From the NCBI GenBank assembly GCA_036005125.1, contig DASYQV010000128.1:1-9635 (forward strand): 9,635 nucleotides of DNA, in the 5' to 3' direction. This document shows, piece by piece, positions 1 to 6,163 of this stretch; the first letter of the stretch is position 1, and each line of letters opens with the position of its first letter. The DNA comes from DASYQV01 sp036005125. Its GTDB lineage: Bacteria > Acidobacteriota > Vicinamibacteria > Vicinamibacterales > UBA2999. The position numbers and the translations under genes are program-made. Below the pieces are notes generated by a model. It was given only the letters and a program-made list of their open reading frames with translations, made no database searches and had not been told where the DNA came from.

Positions 1-541
1 CCGCTCCGCGCGCTGACGGCTTCCCCGGCGCCGCCTTCCGGCGTGCCGGCATCGCCGCCTTCCGCGCAGGCGGTGGGATCTTCTGTGGCGGTGGCGTCAG
101 CTGGTACTCGGTGCCCCCGTCACCGTGCGGCATTTCACCATCGTCCAGCTCATGACCGTTCAGCATCTTCAGCAGTGACCGCAGCCCCGCCCGGACGTGG
201 GCGATCCGAGCCCGGACATCCTGGCCGAGCACCTCCACCACGTCGGTCGCATCATCGGCCTCCTCGACGACGGGCGCCGCCGGCGGCGCCAGGCTCGCCC
301 CTTCCAGCCGACGACGGGCGCCTGCCAGCGTCAGGCCCTCGCCGAACACGAGCTGCTTGATCCGCAGCACCTGATCGACGTCGGACTGACGGTAAAGACG
401 GGCGCTCTCGTCCGATTTCTGGACCCCGATGCCTGGAAATTCCTTCTCCCAGGACCTCAGCACGTACGGCTGGAGCCGTGCGATCTCGCACACGTCGGCA
501 GCTTTGTACAGCTTCGGGGTCACGTCGGGCCAGTATAGCAC
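1..541 (-). CDS. MerR-family HTH regulator, 3' end beyond window
   Basis: About 180 codons are visible and no stop occurs before the left edge. The N-terminal part is a MerR-type winged HTH: KLYKAADVCEIARLQPYVLRS at residues 10-30, then WEKEFP at 31-36, and ARLYRQSDVDQVLRIKQLVF with EGLTLAGARRRLE further on. A short helical stretch (DVVEVLGQDVRARIAHVRAG) follows, then a Pro/Ala/Lys/Arg-rich tail that leaves the window. No effector-binding domain is visible, so the ligand and targets are unknown. It lies 13 nt behind der on the same strand and is probably co-transcribed. I chose the GTG at 541 because AGGGCGAG (549-556), overlapping the der stop, sits 7 nt upstream of it. The GTG at 523 is a real alternative: it would give VTPKLYKA, close to where the conserved fold begins, but it lacks a Shine-Dalgarno. 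The family call is firm; the exact start is not. Confidence 0.8.
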   Translation of the reverse strand, partial: MLYWPDVTPKLYKAADVCEIARLQPYVLRSWEKEFPGIGVQKSDESARLYRQSDVDQVLRIKQLVFGEGLTLAGARRRLEGASLAPPAAPVVEEADDATDVVEVLGQDVRARIAHVRAGLRSLLKMLNGHELDDGEMPHGDGGTEYQLTPPPQKIPPPARKAAMPARRKAAPGKPSARGA

Positions 542-554
542 GCGGGTTCTCGCC

Positions 555-1913
555 CTATTTATCGCCCTTCGCGCGCCCCCGACGCCGTACATGCAGGCGG
601 ATGGGCGAGCCGACGAAGCCGAACGCATCGCGCAACTGGTTCAGGATGAAGCGGGAGTACGAGAAATGAAATGCGGTTGCGACGTTGGTAAAGAAGACAA
701 ACGTCGGCGGCGCCACACCCGTCTGTGCCGCGTAGAGTATGCGGACGTGCCTCCGGCCCGGGCTCGCCGGAGGATGCGCGGCCGTCATCGCCTCCAGGAA
801 TTTGTTGAGCTCGGCCGTCGGCACACGTTTCCTCCGCGCCTCGGCCACCCGGTCGATCGTCTCGAGCACTTTGCCGGTGCGCTCTCCGGTGGTGGCTGAA
901 ATGTGCAGCACCGGCGCATAGTCGAGAAACTTCAACTGCCGCCGCAATTCCTCGTCGAAGGTCTTCACGAAGTCAGGACCGCGGTCCTTCGTCAGGTCCC
1001 ATTTATTGGCGACGATGATGACGCCCCGCCCGGCCCGCTCGGCGTCGCCGGCAATGGCCGCATCCTGGTCGGTCGCGCCGGCCGTGGCGTCGACGACGAG
1101 CACGACCACGTCCGCCCGCTCGATCGCCTGGCGCGCGAGCAGCACGCTCACGGTCTCAACCTGACCACCGCTCGCGACGCGTCCGGGTCGACGGATGCCG
1201 GCCGTGTCGACGATGCGGAACTGGCGGCGGTGCCACGTCAGCACCGCGTCGACCGCATCTCGGGTCGTGCCGGGCATCTCGCTCACGATCATGCGCTCCT
1301 CGCGGAGCAACCGATTGACCAGCGACGACTTGCCGGCATTCGGCCGGCCAACGATCGCCACGGCGACTTCCTGCATGTCCGGAGCTGCGGCTTCCGAGGA
1401 CCCGTGCGCTTTTTTCAGTCGTGTCGTGATTGCCTCGAGGAGGTCGCCCACTCCGAGCCCGTGCTCGGCAGAGATTTCGAAGACCGGATCGAGACCAAGC
1501 TGATAGAACTCCATCGCGCCAGCCTGCGCGCGACGATCGTCGGTCTTGTTGATCGCAACGAGCGCGGGGATGTTGGCCTCGCGGGCCACTCTGGCAATCT
1601 CGACGTCGCCGGGCACCAGACCCTCACGTCCATCCACAACCAGCACCACTAGATCCGCATCGTCGACAGCGCGACGGCCACGCGCGAACACCAACTCGTG
1701 CAAGGGGTCCTCGCTGGCGCCGAACATGCCCCCGGTGTCGATGAGCTCGAACGAAACACCGTCCTCGGTGACGGGCTGGGCGATGACATCGCGGGTGGTG
1801 CCTGGCACGGGGGTGACGATGGCGCGTCGCGTACCGGTCAACCGATTGAACAGCGTAGACTTGCCGACATTCGGGCGACCGACGAGCACGACGGAGGGGA
1901 GGCGCTTGGGCAC
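555..1913 (-). CDS. der: Ribosome-associated GTPase Der (EngA)
   Basis: 452 residues, the usual size for Der, an essential double GTPase needed for assembly of the large ribosomal subunit. GTPase domain 1 has GRPNVGKST (12-20), PGTTRD (37-42), DTGG (59-62) and NKTD (122-125). Domain 2 has GRPNAGKSS (190-198), PGTTRD (215-220), DTAG (237-240) and NKWD (304-307). The C-terminal KH-like domain contains the family-typical FVFFTN segment and ends in a basic tail (VRRRGRAKGDK). The frame stays open for 118 more codons upstream to an ATG at 2267, but that stretch crosses the hup promoter and the inside of hup and looks nothing like Der. The GTG at 1913 starts VPKRLPSVVLVGRPN, where Der proteins normally begin. 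No clear Shine-Dalgarno precedes it; a strong inverted repeat ends 15 nt upstream. The next gene on this strand is the MerR-like regulator. Confidence 0.95.
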   Translation of the reverse strand: MPKRLPSVVLVGRPNVGKSTLFNRLTGTRRAIVTPVPGTTRDVIAQPVTEDGVSFELIDTGGMFGASEDPLHELVFARGRRAVDDADLVVLVVDGREGLVPGDVEIARVAREANIPALVAINKTDDRRAQAGAMEFYQLGLDPVFEISAEHGLGVGDLLEAITTRLKKAHGSSEAAAPDMQEVAVAIVGRPNAGKSSLVNRLLREERMIVSEMPGTTRDAVDAVLTWHRRQFRIVDTAGIRRPGRVASGGQVETVSVLLARQAIERADVVVLVVDATAGATDQDAAIAGDAERAGRGVIIVANKWDLTKDRGPDFVKTFDEELRRQLKFLDYAPVLHISATTGERTGKVLETIDRVAEARRKRVPTAELNKFLEAMTAAHPPASPGRRHVRILYAAQTGVAPPTFVFFTNVATAFHFSYSRFILNQLRDAFGFVGSPIRLHVRRRGRAKGDK

Positions 1914-1928
1914 GGTCGCTGGAAGAAC

Positions 1929-1975
1929 CCAGTCAAGGGCTCTGCTCCAGATATCCCGGCAGAACCCTTGACTGG
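1929..1975 (-). repeat. Long inverted repeat just upstream of the der start
   Basis: Arms CCAGTCAAGGGCTCTG (1929-1944) and CAGAACCCTTGACTGG (1960-1975) are complementary at 15 of 16 positions. The one mismatch (1940/1964) becomes a G-U pair in the der-sense RNA, and 1945/1959 can add another pair. The stem lies 15 nt before the der GTG. No T-run follows, so it does not look like an intrinsic terminator. A role in der translation or mRNA stability is inference. Confidence 0.8.
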
Positions 1976-1990
1976 TCAGAGTGTCTTTCA

Positions 1991-2007
1991 GGCGCGCTTC
2001 GCGCGCC
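1991..2007. repeat. Perfect 7-bp GC hairpin in the der leader
   Basis: GGCGCGC, loop TTC, GCGCGCC: a perfect palindrome with a three-base loop. It is the middle one of three successive inverted repeats between hup and der. No T-run follows on either strand. Confidence 0.7.
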
Positions 2008-2010
2008 AGC

Positions 2011-2063
2011 CCGTTATGCGGGTCCGACAACGAGTACGAAATCACCCCTCGGCCGCATAACGG
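2011..2063. repeat. Perfect 11-bp inverted repeat with 31-nt spacer
   Basis: CCGTTATGCGG (2011-2021) and CCGCATAACGG (2053-2063) are exact reverse complements. With a two-base bulge (2022-2023) the stem gains four more pairs (2024-2027 with 2049-2052). It is the first stem a der-sense transcript would form if it starts near 2070. It could be part of a structured leader or a small palindromic element. Confidence 0.75.
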
Positions 2064-2114
2064 CGTAAAGGATCTCACGAAATCGGCGCGGGATTGTCGG
2101 CGTCCAGCCCTTCC

Positions 2115-2143
2115 TTGACAGCGTAAGTGATTCTTTTTATAGT
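2115..2143 (+). promoter_or_regulatory. Sigma70-type promoter of the HU-family gene
   Basis: A perfect -35 box TTGACA (2115-2120) is followed after exactly 17 nt by TATAGT (2138-2143), one base from the consensus -10. The predicted start is near 2150, giving a 5' leader of about 23 nt before the ATG at 2173. The surrounding stretch is locally AT-rich, unlike the rest of the window. This fits strong constitutive expression of an abundant nucleoid protein. Confidence 0.85.
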
Positions 2144-2158
2144 AGTTATCGTTTTCGC

Positions 2159-2164
2159 AGAGGT
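2159..2164 (+). promoter_or_regulatory. Shine-Dalgarno of the HU-family gene
   Basis: AGAGGT lies 8 nt upstream of the ATG at 2173 and supports that start. It is one of the few clear ribosome binding sites in this window. Confidence 0.7.
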
Positions 2165-2172
2165 CCCCGAGC

Positions 2173-2442
2173 ATGATCAAGGTCGACATCGTGAACGAGG
2201 TTTCCAAAATCGCCGACATCACCAAAGTCAAGGCTGAGGTGGCCGTAGACGCGGTGTTCGATGCCATGAGACTGTCGATGCAGCGTGGCGACCGGATCGA
2301 GCTACGTGGATTTGGCGTCTTTCAGGTGAAGCCGAGGAAGCGTGGCATTGGCCGGAACCCGCGGACGGGCAAGGAAGTGCGCATTCCGCCCGGGCGAACC
2401 ATCCGCTTCAAGCCCGGTAAAGACCTGCAGAACATCGGGTAA
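2173..2442 (+). CDS. HU/IHF-family DNA-binding protein
   Basis: 89 residues, the normal length for the DNABII (HU/IHF) family of small dimeric nucleoid proteins that bend and compact DNA. The N-terminal helices (MIKVDIVNEVSKIADITKVK) are followed by the family signature GFGVFQVKPRKRGIGRNPRTG, with the intercalating proline in RNPRTGKEV of the beta arm, then IPPGRTIRFKPGKDL at the C-terminus. Start choice is secure: an ATG 8 nt behind AGAGGT and directly behind a near-consensus promoter. The gene is divergent from der; an M50 peptidase gene follows 89 nt downstream on the same strand. The sequence alone does not decide between an HU homodimer and an IHF-like subunit; the arm resembles both. 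The family is certain. Confidence 0.96.
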   Translation: MIKVDIVNEVSKIADITKVKAEVAVDAVFDAMRLSMQRGDRIELRGFGVFQVKPRKRGIGRNPRTGKEVRIPPGRTIRFKPGKDLQNIG

Positions 2443-2478
2443 GGTGACGGTCGCTCTCGGCCGTCGCAGTCATAGTCG

Positions 2479-2499
2479 CCGGAGGCTGCAGGCCTCCGG
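2479..2499 (+). repeat. GC palindrome 1 downstream of the HU-family gene
   Basis: CCGGAGGC (2479-2486), loop TGCAG, GCCTCCGG (2492-2499): a perfect 8-bp stem starting 36 nt after the HU-family stop. It may act as an attenuator or terminator-like hairpin for the short HU transcript, but no U-tract follows, so it is listed as a repeat. Its left part shares CGCCGGAGGC with the palindrome at 3721-3743. Confidence 0.65.
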
Positions 2500-2501
2500 G
2501 T

Positions 2502-2523
2502 GGCCGGGAGCTTGCACCCGGCC
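2502..2523 (+). repeat. GC palindrome 2 downstream of the HU-family gene
   Basis: GGCCGGG (2502-2508), loop AGCTTGCA, CCCGGCC (2517-2523): a perfect 7-bp stem two bases after the previous palindrome and 8 nt before the peptidase ATG. The two loops have similar cores (GCTGCA and GCTTGCA), so the pair may be diverged tandem copies. If transcribed it could hinder ribosome access to the peptidase start. Confidence 0.6.
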
Positions 2524-2531
2524 TCATCCGC

Positions 2532-3632
2532 ATGGGCTCGTCGTTGCCCGACCACGCTGATCTGCCGCAACCGTCCCAACCAGCCGGCTCCGAGAGCACG
2601 AGCTACGACCGATCCGACGCGGCCCCCGATCAGACCGATCAAATCGTGCCCCCGCCCCGAGATCCGTTCGATCCGCCTTTCGACAGACCTGTTCGAGCGT
2701 ACGAGCCACTCGAGGTCCCGCCGCTGACCGCCGCACGGCGGCGTCCGGAGCGCCGATGGAAGTACGCGATTCTGTTCCTCCTGACGTTCGCCACGACGAC
2801 ACTTGCCGGAGCGCAGTTTTACGCAGGGTTCGAGCTCGACTTCGGCAACGGGCCGCTCGACCTCACGCGGGCGCAGTTCTACTTGAACGGGTTCTGGTAC
2901 AGCCTCTCGATCCTGGCCATCCTGGGCGCACACGAGTTCGGGCACTACTACGCGTGCCGCTATTACGGCGTCGACGCCTCCCTGCCCTATTTCCTCCCGG
3001 TCCCGCCGCCGCTCCTCACCGGGACGCTCGGCGCGTTCATCCGAATCCGCCAGCCGATCCCCTCCAAGCGGCAGTTGTTCGACATCGGCATCGCCGGCCC
3101 GATCGCCGGCTTCATCGTCGCGATTCCGGTGCTGATTATCGGGATGAACCTGTCCCGCGTAGTCCGGATCCCGGCAGACTTCCAGGGGATGGAGCTCGGG
3201 GAACCGCTGCTCTTCAAGGCGATTTCGTGGCTGCGGTGGGGATCGCCGCCCGACGGCTATTCCATCAACATGCACCCGATTGCGTTTGCGGCCTGGTTCG
3301 GCCTGCTCGCGACGGCCCTGAACCTGTTCCCGATCGGGCAGCTCGATGGCGGCCACATCTCATACGCGGTGCTCGGCCGGAAATCCACAGGCGTCACGCT
3401 GACGATGGTGCTCTGCCTCATCGGCCTGACGTTCGTGTCGAGCTCGTGGATGGTCTGGACAGTTCTAACGGTCGTGATGCTCCTGGCGTTCGGACCGCGG
3501 CATCCCCGCACGTTCGACGAGGATGCCCCGCTCGACACGACCCGCCGATGGCTCGCGGTCTTCGCCGTCGTGATGTTCATCCTCTGTTTCACGCCCGCGC
3601 CGATCGAGGTCCTGGATCTCGTCAATCGATGA
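2532..3632 (+). CDS. M50 site-2 protease-like membrane metalloprotease
   Basis: 366 residues. The first 75 or so are Pro/Asp-rich and probably disordered and cytoplasmic. A hydrophobic segment at about 77-96 begins the membrane domain. The zinc motif HEFGH (134-138) lies in a membrane helix and the second M50 motif NLFPIGQLDGGH is at 264-275, supplying the third zinc ligand (Asp in LDGGH). The segment GTLGAFIRIRQPIPSKRQLF (164-183) and IAGPIAG (187-193) resemble the plastid/cyanobacterial EGY branch of site-2 proteases. Further hydrophobic stretches lie at about 287-320 and 340-353. There is no PDZ domain. Such enzymes cut transmembrane segments of membrane proteins; the substrate here is unknown. 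The gene follows the HU-family gene and converges on priA. No Shine-Dalgarno precedes the ATG at 2532, so the exact start within the poorly conserved N-terminus is uncertain. Confidence 0.9.
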   Translation: MGSSLPDHADLPQPSQPAGSESTSYDRSDAAPDQTDQIVPPPRDPFDPPFDRPVRAYEPLEVPPLTAARRRPERRWKYAILFLLTFATTTLAGAQFYAGFELDFGNGPLDLTRAQFYLNGFWYSLSILAILGAHEFGHYYACRYYGVDASLPYFLPVPPPLLTGTLGAFIRIRQPIPSKRQLFDIGIAGPIAGFIVAIPVLIIGMNLSRVVRIPADFQGMELGEPLLFKAISWLRWGSPPDGYSINMHPIAFAAWFGLLATALNLFPIGQLDGGHISYAVLGRKSTGVTLTMVLCLIGLTFVSSSWMVWTVLTVVMLLAFGPRHPRTFDEDAPLDTTRRWLAVFAVVMFILCFTPAPIEVLDLVNR

Positions 3633-3681
3633 CCGGCCCTGTCCGCTATGCGGCTGGGTCCCAACGCGCGTCTTTCATGTC

Positions 3682-3699
3682 GCGGTCGCTTGCGACCGC
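3682..3699. repeat. Perfect 8-bp palindrome in the convergent spacer
   Basis: GCGGTCGC (3682-3689), loop TT, GCGACCGC (3692-3699). It lies 49 nt after the peptidase stop in the 143-nt spacer between convergent genes. It could stop or stabilise transcripts from either side, but no T-run is present. Confidence 0.65.
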
Positions 3700-3720
3700 C
3701 ACCCGGCCAGCACTGGTGTT

Positions 3721-3743
3721 GCGGTCCGCCGGAGGCGGACCGC
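3721..3743. repeat. Perfect 10-bp palindrome in the convergent spacer
   Basis: GCGGTCCGCC (3721-3730), loop GGA, GGCGGACCGC (3734-3743). It is a very stable stem 32 nt beyond the priA stop on the minus strand and may serve as a bidirectional 3'-end hairpin. A smaller GGGC-AGA-GCCC stem (3757-3767) lies between it and the priA stop. Confidence 0.7.
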
Positions 3744-3775
3744 CGGGGAAGATGAAGGGCAGAGCCCTCAACGAG

Positions 3776-6028
3776 TTACAGAATCGAAAACGGGTCGACG
3801 TCGACCGTCACTTTTTTTCGGATTCCCGGCATTCCTGAAAGAACGGCTCGCAGCTCGGCGCGCATCGCGGCTCGCCGGGCTCCCTTGAGGAAGAACTGCA
3901 CCCGGTGTTCTCCGCGAAGCCTGACGAGCGGCGCCGGGGCCGGACCGAGGATCGCGTAGCCGGCGGTCGTCGCGGAGGCTTTCAGGTGGTCCACGATGTC
4001 ATGCGCCGTGGCCATCGCCTCGTCGAACGTGCGGCCTCGCACGACCGCGTTGACCAGCGCGACGAGCGGCGGATAGCGCAGGCCCCGCCGGTATGCCAGC
4101 TCCCTGGTGAAGAACGCACCGTAATCCTGCCGGCAGGCCAGCTGAATGCTGTAGTGCTCGGGATATAGGGTCTGGACGATCGCTTCACCGGTCCGCTCGC
4201 CGCGACCGGCGCGCCCGGCCACCTGAGTGAGCAGCTGAAACGTCCGTTCGGCGGCGCGGAAGTCGGCCAGCCCGAGCCCGACGTCCGCCGACACAACGCC
4301 GACGAGCGTCACCCCGGGGAAGTCGTGCCCCTTCGCAATCATCTGCGTGCCGACGAGCACATCGAGCTCGCCGGCAGCAAATCGTGTGAGCAGCGACGTC
4401 AAGGCGCCCCGGCGCTGGACAGCGTCGCGGTCGATCCGGCCGACACGCGCGCCGGGGAAGCGCTCGCGGAGGTGCTGCTCCACCTTCTCGGTGCCAAAGC
4501 CGGTCTGCTCGAGGTATGGAGCGGCACACGCGCGGCACTGCTTCGGGATCGCCATCGCATAGTTGCAGTAGTGGCAGCGCGCGCCGCCGCGGGCGCGGTG
4601 GACGATGAGCGATACGCTGCAGTTCGGACACTCGAACGTGCCGCCACACTGGCGGCAGAACACGGCCGTCGCATAACCGCGTCTGTTGAGCAGCACGAGG
4701 ACCTGTTCCCCGCGCCCGAGCCGATCGTCGATGGCGGCTGTCAACTCGCGGCTGAGCACGACGTCTGGTCCGTCCGCCGCGTACTCTTCGCGCATGTTCA
4801 CGAGCCGCACGGCGGCAAGCGGGCGGTCCAGCACACGTCGCTCGAGCGATACCAGCACGTACTTGCCGGCGGCAGCGTTCTGGTACGACTCCATCGACGG
4901 CGTGGCCGAGCCGAGGACAACGAGCGCGCCGGCGCGGCTGGCGCGCATCACGGCGACGTCGCGTGCATGGTAGCGAGGCGATTCTTCCTGTTTGTAAGAG
5001 CCATCGTGTTCCTCGTCGACGATGATCAGGCCCGGCTGCGGCAGCGGCGCGAACACAGCGGATCGGGTTCCCACGACCACGTCCACCTCGCCGTGCCGTA
5101 TGCGCTGCCATTGGTCATGCCGCTCGCCGTTTGAAAGGCCGCTGTGCTGGATCGCCACGCGCGCGCCGAATGCGCGGCGGAAGAGTCCCGCCACCGACGG
5201 CGTCAGCGCGATTTCAGGCACCATCACGAGCACCTGGCGGCCCGATCGGCAGACGAAATCGGCGAGACGCAGGTAGATCTCGGTCTTGCCACTGCCGGTC
5301 ACCCCGTGCACGAGCGCGACACGGAAGCCGCCCGCATCGGCGAGCGCCGACAGTTGCTCGAGTGCAGCCGCCTGCTCCCCCGTCAGCTGGCGGTCGGGAT
5401 CGGCAGGGATAGCGGGAATTGTGGCCGCGGTTTCGAAGGGGTCGCGATCGTTGCGATCCGCGCGCACCGTGGCCAGGCCGCGTGCGACCAGCCGCGTGAC
5501 AACGGCCGGGCCGATTCCCCGCTCGCGAAGATCCCTTGACGGCAGACCCGCCGGCGCGATCGCCAGCGCCTGCAGGGCGGCACGCTGTCTCGGTCCCATC
5601 GCGTCCGGAGCACGTTCGTCGAGCCCCTGGTCCGGCGTGACCTGCAGCGCTGCGACGGCGAGACCGTGGGCCGTCGGGGCCACGACGCGCTGCGTCTTGT
5701 ACGAGGAGGCGCGCCGGTGCGCGCCCGGCGGCATCGCGACGCCAATCGCATCGCCAACGCCGCACATGTAGTACTCCGCGACCCATCGGCAGAGCTCGAC
5801 GATCGCCGGCGGCAGTATCGGCTCGGCATCCAGGATCTCCACGACGTCCTTGACGGCCATACCCTCGGGCTCGTCGGCCGTCGCTTCGATGACGCACCCG
5901 ATGACCGTCCGTGAACCGACGGGCACGCGCACCCGCGCGCCGACGACGGGAAGGGGGATGCCGTCAGGAACGCAATACGTCAGGTGATCGAGAAAGGGGA
6001 CCGGAACCGCGACGGAGATGAGACGCAT
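3776..6028 (-). CDS. priA: Primosomal protein N' (PriA helicase)
   Basis: 750 residues, normal for PriA, the 3'-to-5' DNA helicase that restarts replication at collapsed forks and D-loops. The N-terminal DNA-binding part starts MRLISVAVPVPFLDHLTYCV. Walker A is GVTGSGKT (242-249), the DEEH box is at 338-341, and motif III is GSATPS (373-378). The inserted zinc region has eight cysteines, C458, C461, C467, C470, C485, C488, C498 and C501, enough for two zinc sites. Motif V is GTQMIAKGHDFPGV (560-573) and motif VI is QVAGRAGRG (602-610). The protein ends DVDPFSIL, typical of the family. The ATG at 6028 is preceded by no Shine-Dalgarno but by the heptad inverted-repeat array in the gap to udg. 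It is the last gene of the minus-strand run and converges on the M50 peptidase gene. Confidence 0.97.
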   Translation of the reverse strand: MRLISVAVPVPFLDHLTYCVPDGIPLPVVGARVRVPVGSRTVIGCVIEATADEPEGMAVKDVVEILDAEPILPPAIVELCRWVAEYYMCGVGDAIGVAMPPGAHRRASSYKTQRVVAPTAHGLAVAALQVTPDQGLDERAPDAMGPRQRAALQALAIAPAGLPSRDLRERGIGPAVVTRLVARGLATVRADRNDRDPFETAATIPAIPADPDRQLTGEQAAALEQLSALADAGGFRVALVHGVTGSGKTEIYLRLADFVCRSGRQVLVMVPEIALTPSVAGLFRRAFGARVAIQHSGLSNGERHDQWQRIRHGEVDVVVGTRSAVFAPLPQPGLIIVDEEHDGSYKQEESPRYHARDVAVMRASRAGALVVLGSATPSMESYQNAAAGKYVLVSLERRVLDRPLAAVRLVNMREEYAADGPDVVLSRELTAAIDDRLGRGEQVLVLLNRRGYATAVFCRQCGGTFECPNCSVSLIVHRARGGARCHYCNYAMAIPKQCRACAAPYLEQTGFGTEKVEQHLRERFPGARVGRIDRDAVQRRGALTSLLTRFAAGELDVLVGTQMIAKGHDFPGVTLVGVVSADVGLGLADFRAAERTFQLLTQVAGRAGRGERTGEAIVQTLYPEHYSIQLACRQDYGAFFTRELAYRRGLRYPPLVALVNAVVRGRTFDEAMATAHDIVDHLKASATTAGYAILGPAPAPLVRLRGEHRVQFFLKGARRAAMRAELRAVLSGMPGIRKKVTVDVDPFSIL

Positions 6029-6038
6029 TCAAAGTATA

Positions 6039-6158
6039 GAAGTGGAAAGTGGAAAGTGGAAAAGTAAGTCAAAAGTACGTCGGAGCCGACTGCAGCGATC
6101 GAGCAGAGGTGCTCTTTCCACTTACTTCTCCACTTTCCACTTCTCCACTTTCCACTTC
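6039..6158. repeat. Inverted heptad array (GTGGAAA type), udg-priA gap
   Basis: The left arm (6039-6069) is a run of AAGTGGA/GTGGAAA words ending in AAGTAAGT. The right arm (6114-6158) holds the same words as reverse complement (TTTCCAC, TTCTCCAC). The arms match over the first 15 nt, the right arm then carries one extra 8-nt GAAGTGGA unit, and the next 16 nt match with one mismatch. That mismatch is a G-U pair in minus-strand RNA. The 44-nt middle (6070-6113) is unrelated sequence with a small GTCGG-AG-CCGAC stem. The array fills 120 of the 135 nt between the udg stop and the priA ATG and ends 10 nt before that ATG. Confidence 0.85.
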
Positions 6159-6163
6159 GTGCT

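Noticed and set aside
1914..1980. TTGACT on the minus strand inside the left arm of the repeat as a -35 box for der.
   Set aside because: A -10 box 17 nt later would fall on the der GTG itself and no TATAAT-like hexamer is there; the der promoter remains unidentified.
2011..2063. Integron attC site, suggested by GTTATGC and GCATAAC cores.
   Set aside because: The cores are in the wrong order for attC (GTT first, AAC last), the GTTATGC core does not fit GTTRRRY, and no integrase or cassette is nearby.
1914..2267. A 118-codon N-terminal extension of der to an ATG at 2267.
   Set aside because: It would begin inside the HU-family gene on the opposite strand, cross its promoter and three palindromes, and has no resemblance to Der, which normally starts just before the first P-loop.
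2322..3356. Long minus-strand open frame (344 codons) opposite the M50 peptidase gene.
   Set aside because: It shows Arg/Glu/Pro-rich shadow composition typical of GC-rich antisense frames, and the plus strand has clear M50 motifs.
3633..3775. Classical intrinsic terminators between the convergent genes.
   Set aside because: The stems are strong but no T-run follows on either strand; the T-rich run near 3810 is inside priA and not next to a stem.
2756..3838. Plus-strand open frame (360 codons) in another frame over the peptidase and the spacer.
   Set aside because: Arg/Pro/His-rich shadow with no domain signal; it runs through the spacer palindromes and into priA.
4325..5134. Plus-strand open frame (269 codons) opposite priA.
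   Set aside because: It is the antisense shadow of the priA helicase and zinc-binding region, whose motifs are unmistakable on the minus strand.
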